From the NCBI GenBank assembly GCA_016748015.1, contig JAAOMT010000299.1:142688-206687 (forward strand): 64,000 bases of DNA, given 5' to 3'. Origin of the DNA: Geosiphon pyriformis (lineage: Eukaryota > Glomeromycota > Glomeromycetes > Archaeosporales > Geosiphonaceae). This document shows positions 33,320-41,819 of the stretch, piece by piece (positions within the stretch are counted from its first letter, which is position 1; the number at the start of each line of letters is the position of its first letter). The notes beneath the pieces are model-generated. The model saw nothing but the letters and a program-made list of their open reading frames with translations. It did not search any database and was not told the origin of the DNA. Made by a program: the position numbers and the translations under genes.

Positions 33320-33990
33320 ATATTGAGCTTCGTCAAAATCCAACTCATTTAATTCCCTCTTTTGAAGTATTTTCTGGATTTTGTTTTCGAGAATTACTTG
33401 TGTTATTTGGGTCTGTAATTCTTCAAATTGAGCATTGGTGATTTTTCCCAATTGGTTACTGGTAACCGCATCTATTGCTTTGTTGAACAATATTTTTGGT
33501 CTATCCTGAAATGCTGTGTGTATTCGGTATATGGCTCGGGCCTGTGTGGATAAGTTGTTCTTTCCCACAAAATGTTCTAATTTTTGTAGTATTCTTTTGT
33601 TGAATAATTGCTTTGTTTTATCTATATATAGATTCTGGATATTTACATGTTGTCCCAAGTAAAAATAACAATAGTTTTATGAAAATTGTTATATCCACCA
33701 ATTCCAAGTTTCTTTAGTCAACTCTTGATATAGTGACTCTTTTGTCACCTTTTTTATTGCTAATTTTACTTTTGCAATGATTTTGTCCACAGTATTTTCA
33801 GTTTTCTTCTGTGTTCTGAGTTGAAATGTCTTTCTAGTATCTTAATATCGAATGGTTTGTTAATTGATTGTAATCTCTATTTCCTGGTGTTAGATTAATT
33901 AAAAGAGTTGTTGTGCTAGTGAGTGAATGTTGTCTGTAATTTCCATTTTTCTGATATTTCCTGTCACGTCTACTATGTCTTTATATATTC
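33320..33990 (-). pseudogene. Element B C-terminal domain of unknown function
   Basis: The final open stretch 33658-33317 (113 codons) is in the integrase frame. It contains GQHVNIQNLYIDKTKQLFNK, QKLEHFVGKNNLSTQARAIY and KITNAQFEELQTQITQVIL, ending DEAQY-stop at the polypurine tract. Upstream (33990-33660) the block starts RKMEITDNIHSLAQQLF and contains NTVDKIIAKVKLAI and TKETWNWWI. It is Gln/Ile/Lys-rich and probably alpha-helical; no Cys, His or membrane motif. Conserved in A, C, D, F and I. I do not know its role; a tethering or particle function would be speculation. Confidence 0.72.
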
Positions 33991-35383
33991 TTTTGATGAA
34001 TCAATTTAACGTGTTGTTGTCGATAATAATGATTGGTTTCAGATCTCGTGGAATCTCATCTGGTTGGACTAGTATTCTCTGTACTCCTAATTGTGGAATA
34101 TTACTGGTAGATAGTAGTGTAATGTTGTGATATGGTTTTAGTCGATCTCCATGTGCTGTTTTGGTTAAAATTTTGTTATCCAATCTTAATTTGTAAGCTC
34201 CATTTCCTAGAATTTCTTCTATGTGAAATGGTCCATCTCATTTGGGGTCAAATTTTCCACTCTATTGTTTTTCTGCTTTGGTATGATGTAGTAATACTTT
34301 GTCTCTAATCTTGAATTCAACTGGTTTGTCTGGTAGTTGACTATTGTGTCTTTCTTTCTGTGTTTCTTGTGACTTTTGAATATTATCAGCTGTTCTTCTT
34401 CATTTGTTTTCCAATGTTTCCATTAAGTCATATGTTCTTCTCAGCAATGTTTCTTGAAAATTTTTCTCTGTTATTGGTTCAGCTGGATATGTATTAATTT
34501 TTCTCTCTACTGGTAACGTTGCTGTTCTCCCATATACTAATTCAAATGGTGTTGCTTGTGTAGTATCTTGTTTTGTTGTCCGATAAGCAAATAGTACTAA
34601 TAGTATGAACAAATCCCAATTGTTCTGGTTTTCTTGGCTGAGCTTAGCTATTGCTTCACACAATGTTTTGTTGAATCTTTCTACTAATTCGTTGGTTTGT
34701 GGATGGTATGGTGATGATAATGATCTCTTGATTCTGAATCTTTGGCTCAATTCTGTTAATGTTCTGTTCACAAAATGAGTTCCTTGGTTTGATAATAATT
34801 CTTTTGGACATCCATGTCAACAAATCAAATTCTGATGAACGAATTCGGCAATGGATTCTGCATCTGCTCTTTGAATTGCTTTTGCCTCTGGCCATTTAGT
34901 GAGATAGTCCATAGCTACTGTTATGTATTTGTTTCCTCTGCTGGTGATTGTTAATGGTCTGACTAAATCAATTTCCATACGGTTAAATGGTTGTTACACT
35001 TTGATTGGTCTTAATGGTTCATTGGGTCTTGTTTCTCCTCTTCGCTAACAAACATCACAATTTTGAACATATTGAATGATGTCTGGGTACATTGATGGCC
35101 AATAGTATCTCTTTTTGGTTCTTTCCATAATTGCTTCTTTGTAAAAATGTCCTGCTGTTGGATTTGAGTGTATGTTGAATAATATTGTCTCTTTTTCTGG
35201 TTCTGTAATTACTCTGGTTGGTTGATCTGGATCTTTTCTATTTTTCCAATAAAGTATATTTTGGTAAGTGATAAAATATTTTGATTGTTGTTTGATACTC
35301 TTTCGTTCTGTTTGAGATAAATTCTCCTTGAACTGTTGAGTGTTTATATAATGTTGCAGTTGTTGATATTTTTGTATGTTCAT
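33991..35383 (-). pseudogene. Element B pol: integrase, broken by few stops
   Basis: Open stretches 35383-35045 and 34771-34400 share one frame. The zinc region has the SNPTAGHFYKEA segment and CDVC near 35055. The core has MEIDLVRPLTIT (Asp kept, near 34975), LLSNQGTHFVNRT (Asp to Asn, near 34790) and ELVERFNKTL (Glu kept, near 34685). Then come VYGRTATLP, VEFKIRDKVLLHHTKAEKQ and DGPFHIEEILGNGAYKLR (near 34225), the GPY/F-like module. The frame ends at N-TGA near 34003, before the C-terminal domain. Trp codons read as stops at several sites (for example near 34245). Confidence 0.9.
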
Positions 35384-35439
35384 CTTTTGTTATATTTTTT
35401 GTTGGTATTGTTCTGGTTTTGTTATATTTTTGGGCTGAA

Positions 35440-36880
35440 ATGTTCTTAGATTTGTCTCATTCACAACAAACCATCAACATTTCTATTGTCTTTTCTTTTT
35501 TTGTAATGTATGATATAATTGTATAGTGCGAGTGCCATTTTCCATCTTGACTGTTTTCCATCTTCAAATTCTTGTTTTTGAAGTGATGTTAATCTTTTGT
35601 GATCTGTGTGCACTTTAAACTTCTGGCTCAAGTATTCTTTTCATTTCATGACTGCCCAGTATATTGCTAAGTGTTCTTGTTCCAGTGTTCTATAGTTCTT
35701 TTCAGCTGGTATTAAACCTCTGCTGGCATATACTACTGGGTGTTCTCTGCCATCTGGTCTTTTCTGAGATAATACTGCTCCCAATGCTTAGCTGGATGCA
35801 TTAGTGGTGATAATGAATGGTTTGCTGTGATCTGGATAAATCAGTATTGGAGCTTGAATAAGCTTTCCTTTCAAAATGTCAAAAGCTTCTTGTTGACTTT
35901 CTGCCCATTCATATTTGGTATTCTTGGTTTGCAGTTGGTTAAGTGGTTGCACTATCTTGGAAAAGTTTTTGATAAAACATTGATAATAGCTGGTGAATTC
36001 CAAGAATAATTTCAGTTCTGTCATATTAGTCAGTACTGAAAAGTTCTTTACTATTTCTATTTTCTCTGGATCAGTTTTAATGCCATCTTTGTTAACTATG
36101 TGTCCCAAGAATTTTAGCTCTGTCTTGCCAAAGAAGCATTTTGTTGCATTTAACTTTAACTCTGCTCTTTTTAGTCTTTCAAACACTTGTTGAAGATAAT
36201 GAAGATGATCATCAAATGTTTTTGAGAATATGTTGGTGTTGTTTAAGTATACAACTACTGATTTTCACAATAAGCCAGCATAGACGATTTCTATTAGCCA
36301 TTGAAAAGTGGCTGGTGCATTGGTTAAACTGAATGGCATTACTTCAAATTCGAAATTTTCTTCTCTTATGGTGAATGCTGTCTTCTCTTTGTCAGCTGGA
36401 TCCATGGCTATTTGCCAGTAACCACTATCTAAGTTTAATGTTGAGAACCATTTGTTTCTGTCAAAAGCATCAAATAATTCCTGTATCCATGGAGTTGGAT
36501 AGCTGTCTCCACGAGTTACACTATTGAGTTTTTTATAGTCTACACAAAATCGGATTTTTCCATTCTTCTTATGTATGAGTACTACTGGTGATGACCATGG
36601 GCTCATTGATGGCTGAATTAGCCCATTGTCCAGCATCCGGTTTATCTCTTGATAAATAATCTTGTGGCTGGCTGGTGGCACTCTGTATGCTCTTTGTTTA
36701 ATTGGCATTGCATCTCCAGTCTTGATCTGATGCTGGATGATGTCAGTTTGGCCAAACTCATTTTCGCTGGCAAAGATGTTATTGAACTGATTGAGCAACA
36801 TCTTGAGTTGCATACATTAAAGTGGATCTAAGTTTCTCATGTTCATTTGTTCCAATTGTTCTGATTGGAGCAAATAACAT
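35440..36880 (-). pseudogene. Element B pol: reverse transcriptase and RNase H
   Basis: Two long open stretches in the same frame (36813-36265, 182 codons; 36186-35788, 132 codons) cover the RT: QRAYRVPPASHKIIYQEINRML, MSPWSSPVVLIHKKNGKIRFCVDYKKLNSVT, LNLDSGYWQIAMDP and MPFSLTNAPATFQ. The active site is YLNN at 36238-36249, where YxDD is expected. KCFFGKTELKFLGHIVNKDG follows. RNase H: IITTNASS near 35800, REHPVVYASRG near 35745, EHLAIYWAV near 35665, TDHKRLTSLQ near 35600, RWKMALALYNYIIHY near 35530. Role: copying element RNA into DNA. Loss of the Asp pair implies inactivity. Confidence 0.92.
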
Positions 36881-36885
36881 TCACT

Positions 36886-38216
36886 TCATCCATATATTGT
36901 TTGTGATATAATATCAACATATTCACAAAGTTGTGGAAAATCTGGAATGGAATTTGGTGGTTGATCCTCTATTTCAGTGCTTAAGTATTCAATAATGGTT
37001 CTGGCTGGTATTACTATGGCATTTCCTGTGTTATTGTAGATGGGAATTTTGATGTGGCTGTGATCTTTGGCTGGTATGTGGAGATTGATGAGTCCAACTT
37101 CTCCTAATTCACAAAGACTGGCTTCTGTTTCAAAAATTTGTGCTTGGTCTTTTTCCTTCCTTTCTATTGCTAGCATGTACTGATTATATGGTGGAATGGA
37201 AATAGCTTGACCGGTTGAGATAATTTCTCCTTGGCCAACAATTTCTTCCTCTGCCATGTTAACTAGTACATCTATTCTATTCATTGATCCAAATCCCTGT
37301 ATTTCTCTTGCTGTTATTCCTAATTCCTCCCTCTTTTCCATTGATACTAACTGAGCTATTCTAACCAGAGGCAGGAATATTGTCTGTGCTATCTTTTTGT
37401 TGGGCTCTATTATATAGGCCTTTTCTGAGTCATTTTGTAGCATAGCAATAATATTTCTCACATATCCTGCATCAATTATTCCTCCTCTTATATTAATCTC
37501 TCTTTTCACTAAACTACTCTTAGATGCTAATTAACCATTGTTGTTGCCGGAATTTCTAGTGTTATTTTCAGATCAATGCAGGTGCATGAATGTGGTTCCA
37601 ATTTAATGGCATCTTTTCCTGAATATCTCAGATCAAACCCTGCATCAGTATCATGCATATGTTCTGGCATAATACCTTCCCCATTGTCACTATACCATTT
37701 CAACTCTTGTTTTTTGAAAAGATCTGGTAGTGCAATGTATTGTTTATAGTTTAAATCGGAGTTTGAACCTGAGTTTGAATCATTTTTGTTGTCCTTGCCA
37801 TTTTGAATGGAGCTGGAACCAATGTTTTCATTATTGTCATCAAAGTCTGGATCACAATTGATCAGTGATTCTGATTCTGATGTACAGCTGCTGATTGGTT
37901 CTTCTTCTTCAGGGATCGAGTAGATCATGTATGGTGGTGGATTGTAAATGAGGTCACAATTGTCACAATATTCAAAGTTACTGAGAATTAAACAATGATG
38001 ACACAGTCTTGTATTCAACTGTGCTAGCCATTGTTCTTGCTCTTCTCTAGTGAGTGCCAAGTTTTGGTAGTGTTCATGGAACTCTTCTGGTTCCAGTGAA
38101 TTTAGGACTGACTCTGCATCCCAGTCAAGCTCGATGAATTCTGGTGGATTGTTTTTGATTTCTCTGATCTTTTCGGATGTCGCTCCTTCTATTTTGGTGA
38201 TTGTCATTCTCCACAT
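36886..38216 (-). pseudogene. Element B pol: dUTPase domain with pre-RT linker
   Basis: Open stretches 38216-37527 (229 codons) and 37509-36886 (207 codons) are separated by a one-base frameshift. All five trimeric dUTPase motifs are legible. Motif 1 is TDAGFDLRYSG near 37645, motif 2 SKSSLVKRE near 37515, motif 3 GIIDAGYVRNI near 37475, with catalytic Asp and Tyr. Motif 4 is KKIAQTIFLPLV near 37400 and motif 5 GFGSMNRID near 37290. Before motif 1 is an acidic Ser/Asn linker with paired Cys (CHHC.LILSNFEYCDNCD). After motif 5, IPPYNQYM and HIPAKDHSHIKIPIYNNTG form a beta-rich linker. The expected role is dUTP removal during reverse transcription. Confidence 0.92.
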
Positions 38217-38269
38217 TTCATTGTCGTTATGTGGACAACTGTCCAGTCACTGCACGGCTCTTCTCCAGG

Positions 38270-38556
38270 CTGCTTCTATTGGAGTTCTTTTTTACCCAGT
38301 CGCTTATTAGAATTGTGTATTGACATGACACATCACACGTTCTTCCACATTCTGGGATGTCATTCCACATTCTTTCATCTAATAGGGTCTCTCCACAAGC
38401 GAGACAAGGTTGGTTATCCCATTTTCCTTGCCTCTTTGGTCATTTAAAACATTTGAGTAAGCATGGACGACAGTAGAATTTTGTTGTGGTGTGGTATTCC
38501 TCATTGTCGCTACAGCATGTGCCCATTGATAACAGTTTCTTGCTGCAATCGATGCA
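38270..38556 (-). pseudogene. Element B cysteine-rich domain between protease and dUTPase
   Basis: It reads CIDCSKKLL (pair at 38545-38556), GTCCSDNEEY, TTTKFYCRPC, KRQGKWDNQPCLACGETLLDERMWNDIP, CGRTCDVSC, then QYTILISDWV. That makes five Cys pairs in about 90 residues, suggesting two or more bound zinc ions. The pattern recurs in C, D and I. It is in the gag-protease frame (frame of 38637-38440); a frameshift follows before the dUTPase. I cannot match it to a named family. RNA or DNA binding or protein contact are possibilities only. Confidence 0.78.
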
Positions 38557-38639
38557 TACCAGCCTTGGCCATCGATAATTGAATTGTTGTGGAGTGTGGT
38601 GGGTGTAGGAATTATAAATGGTGGTGGTTGGGGGCATTC

Positions 38640-39890
38640 TTTCTTTCTTTTCTTTTCCTTTTCTCTTATCTTCATTCCATTCCCAACTTGAGATTTCTTT
38701 TTGTTTGTTATTGGTCCAAATCAGATCATTGGTTTCCCAGGTAAGTTCTTTTCTTTGCTTTCCCTTGGGGTTGTTGTCCCATGATAGTATTGGCAGTAGC
38801 TCGTAGTGGTCTTTGTCATCGGTTCAAACATCAATAGTGGCTCCACCAGTATGTTCTTTTCCTTGTTCCTTTTTTCTGTTGTTATCGTCGTCTCAGGCGA
38901 GTATTGGTGGCAGTTCATTGTAGTCGACGTTGGCCCACGAGACTTGGTAAGCTTCCCAGGTAGGTTTCTTTTTTTCTTCCTCCAGTTTGATCAATAGTTT
39001 CTCTCTTGGAGGAGTCTTAAAGTGGCCACACATGGCCAGTACACATATGTGTTGGCCTTAATATGTTAGCTGGAGTTCCTGGGTGTTCCAGTCTAACATC
39101 GCGTTGACTTTGGATAGCCAGTCATTACCAACCAGGGCTTGGTATTGAGTGGCTTCCATTACTAGAACTTTAATGGAAGTCATGATGCCATTGACTTCGA
39201 AAGGGAAGTCGTTGATTTCGCTGATTGGAGTTTTGGTCGCTCCATCAGCTGTGATAATTCTGCCACTGGCAGCTCGATCAACTCAGCAACCTAATTGATC
39301 CATGAGTTGTCATGTGATGATGCTGCCTGCTGAACTGCTGTCAAGGATCAATTTAATGGATTGTCTTTCGACTTTGGCATCAGTGTACATCGCAGTGATT
39401 GGTTTGGCTTCAAGAGTGGCTTCACTAAATAATGGCATTGCAGCTGTTTCCTCGAATTCAAATGGGAAGATAGCAGCTAAGGACTCGTCTTCGGTAATGG
39501 TGGCAGATGGGATATTACTGGTGAGTGGTTGGTTTTGGGCGAATGTTGGTTTATTGGTTGAGGCATCTTCTGGGGTGACCAGAAAACTTAAATAGTTCTG
39601 GGAATTCGGGTTTTGGGTTTGACCAGTACCTGAATTCTGCTGGCATAATCCCGATGGTTGCTGTGAAAAACTAGGGATCAGTTGATGGACTACTATCGCC
39701 GATCTCCAGCTCTGTTGAGTTATTCTTAGTCTTTGGGTTCTGTTGGGTGGTAAGCTTTGGGGCGGTGTTTGAATTTGTTGGGGTTGATAAATTATTTGTG
39801 GCTGCAGTTGTTGATAAACCACTTGTGGCTGTGGTTGATAAATTGGAGCTTGATACACCGGAGACTGATAGATTGATGACTGCATCACTG
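38640..39890 (-). pseudogene. Element B protease and Trp-rich repeat linker
   Basis: The open stretch 39888-39310 (192 codons) has a Gln/Pro/Tyr-rich start and then the protease loop IKLILDSSSAGSIIT (near 39350), a D-S-S where C keeps D-S-G. VLVMEATQYQALVGNDWLSKVNAMLDW (about 39160-39080) closes the protease. A charged linker with three related units follows, each with a LPPIL-W-acidic core and a Lys-rich TWE-type start (about 38990-38680); D has two such units. It lies in frame with gag. Role: polyprotein cleavage. Confidence 0.82.
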
Positions 39891-40446
39891 GTAAGTAAGC
39901 AGGTTGGTTTTGATTTGGGTACTGATTTGGAGTTTGGAACTGGCGATTGGGGCTTTGATATTGATTTCCCGATTGTTGGTTATTTAATCACTAATGACAG
40001 TCAATTTGGATATGGCCTTGTTTACCACAGTAGTGGCAGATACACGTTTCCTGTTGCCACTGTTGATTGGTTGATGAAGATAGATGTAGTTGATTTTGAA
40101 CACGATTAAAGTTTCCTTGATTATTGCATCGTTGTGGAGACTGATAAATGGCGTGATTGTCAGCTAAGTATTCTTCCAATCTCTTATTAATTGATTCACT
40201 AAACTTCTCCAATTTGGAATCCAATTCAGATGGTCCGTTCATTACTAGATTAACGGCTTGGGCATGGTTAGCCTCTGATTCAGCAGATTCAAAATCTCTG
40301 GCATGTGTGACTGCATCCTGAAGGATGCCTGAATGCAACGGATGTACATGTTGTAAGATGCTGCTGTGCAGGCCACAAATAAACTGATTGAGTATCTGTG
40401 GTGCTGTGAAATAGTTGGCATCAATTGCTTGAATTTGGCACAGGTT
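39891..40446 (-). pseudogene. Element B gag, C-terminal part with CCHC knuckle
   Basis: In the same frame as the large gag ORF and separated from it by one TAA at 40447. The open stretch 40338-39991 contains GPSELDSKLEKFSESINKRLEEYLADN, then a Gln-rich segment and the knuckle CHYCGKQGHIQIDC ending near 39994. A stop follows immediately, then the Gln/Tyr-rich linker to the protease. The knuckle is expected to bind element RNA. Confidence 0.85.
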
Positions 40447-41757
40447 TTAATGGAAGCATCTCAAGTAAGTGGTGACTGCTTCAGTTTCTCCTTGTTTCAT
40501 GGTAGTAAATATATTGACTAGGCGATTGATGCTGTTATTGTTGCTGAAGTATTTTAGGAATTCCGCTTTGAAGACATTGAAATCTTGAGGTTTATTAACC
40601 AAGCTTTGATACCAGAAATCGGCGGTATCTTTGAAAAAGTAAGGAATGGCTTGTATTGCTTGGGCATTATTCCATCCATTGGCTGCGATGGCTTTTTCTA
40701 CATCATTCAGCCATACTTGAGCATCATCCTCTTCGCCAGTAAAGTTGTCAAGTTTTGCGATTGGTGCATAGGTCATTGGATCTAAGTTAGGTGGTTGTGG
40801 TGGCTGTTGGAGCAGTTGTTGTTGTTCTGGCTGCTGGGATGGTAGTTGAAGTGGCTGCTGTATGGGTTCGGCTATGGGATTAATCGGTGATTGATCGATG
40901 ATGTTTACCAGAGGTAAGTTTTGCTGATTAATTAATTTGGGGTTTGGATTGTTCTGCCTTTGATGATTCAGAGTTTTGATTTCCGAATTTTCTAGATCTG
41001 GATTTTGCTGAGTTTGAAAATTCGGAGTTTCAACTTTCGGGTTTTCAGTAATCAGGTGCTGGTAAGTGAATTTTTGGTCTTCTAATTCTTTTTCCTTTTT
41101 TCTTGATTCTGCTGCTTCCCATGGATCAGAAATTTCGAAATTTGGTAGAGATGGTGGTGATTGAAGTTCTGATGAAATTGATGATTGCGAATTAAATCCC
41201 TCAAAGTATTTGCCATATGGTCCTAATAATTCTGTTTTTCTTTGTCTACTTTGAAATGGGAATTGTCCAAATGCTGGTGTCGCAGTTGATGGGAATGCAT
41301 CTGTTGATGATATGTGGATGGCACTTCCAGGTGTATAGTGGTAAGATAAATTGCTTGGGGATTCAATTCTGTTTTTCTTCCAAGTAGGTGGCTGTATTTT
41401 TCTGGGTGTTATGGCTGGTGTTTGTAATTTTCCCTTGCCTTTACTAGCGTAGGTAATTGGATATTTTTGTTGAGTGTGATGTTCAATTTCTTTGTTGATC
41501 TCAGTAATGATGGATGTGAAATTATGATTTGTTGGTAGGTTGGTGTTTTGAATTAATTCCCTATAGAAAGTTTCTCTTGCTGATTCAATATTCACTGGTG
41601 TTCCTAATAAAGAGAAAATTTTTTTGTTAACATAGAAATTGAAGGCTGATTCGACAGATATATGATTGTGATTTAATCCCAAGTGTTGACAATAGTGTTG
41701 AAATAAGGATTTTGCAAATCCTAAATGGTTTGCTCCTATATTTTCTGATTCTGCCAC
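40447..41757 (-). CDS. Element B gag, 436-codon open frame starting at GUG
   Basis: The longest open frame in the window. It begins at GTG in CAAAAGTGGC (41757) with the conserved N-terminus AESENIGANHLGFAKSLFQH. It continues through SAFNFYVNKKI, basic SKGKGKLQTPAITPRKIQ, an Asn/Pro/Glu repeat linker and a Gln/Pro-rich stretch. It ends in the retrotransposon Gag core PIAKLDNFTGEEDDAQVWLNDVEKAI ... FWYQSLVNKPQDF ... TTMKQGETEAVTTYLRCFH. The frame is open back to the TAA inside the PBS, but the first ATG is about 330 codons in, so a non-AUG start is likely. A TAA truncates it before the CCHC part, so the particle protein is incomplete. Confidence 0.85.
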   Translation of the reverse strand: MAESENIGANHLGFAKSLFQHYCQHLGLNHNHISVESAFNFYVNKKIFSLLGTPVNIESARETFYRELIQNTNLPTNHNFTSIITEINKEIEHHTQQKYPITYASKGKGKLQTPAITPRKIQPPTWKKNRIESPSNLSYHYTPGSAIHISSTDAFPSTATPAFGQFPFQSRQRKTELLGPYGKYFEGFNSQSSISSELQSPPSLPNFEISDPWEAAESRKKEKELEDQKFTYQHLITENPKVETPNFQTQQNPDLENSEIKTLNHQRQNNPNPKLINQQNLPLVNIIDQSPINPIAEPIQQPLQLPSQQPEQQQLLQQPPQPPNLDPMTYAPIAKLDNFTGEEDDAQVWLNDVEKAIAANGWNNAQAIQAIPYFFKDTADFWYQSLVNKPQDFNVFKAEFLKYFSNNNSINRLVNIFTTMKQGETEAVTTYLRCFH

Positions 41758-41799
41758 TTTTGGTTTGGTGTCATTGGTGCTGGTTCTTTGTAGGATTAA

Positions 41800-41817
41800 A
41801 CCTTACAGGGAGCACCA
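41800..41817 (-). other. Primer-binding site of element B
   Basis: TGGTGCTCCCTGTAAGG on the minus strand, two bases after the LTR end. It forms one arm of a stem with U5: gagcaccaa (41810-41818) plus gttacag (41821-41827) against ctgtaacttggtgctc (41862-41877), plus-strand notation, with a 2-base bulge. Confidence 0.82.
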
Positions 41818-41819
41818 AA

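Noticed and set aside
39747-40109. Plus-strand open frame of 120 codons opposite the B gag
   Set aside because: It is the complement of the Gln/Tyr-rich Gag linker and CCHC region; low-complexity coding sequence leaves the antisense frame open. Similar antisense frames (for example 59396-59701, 48366-48695, 25958-26218) were left out for the same reason.
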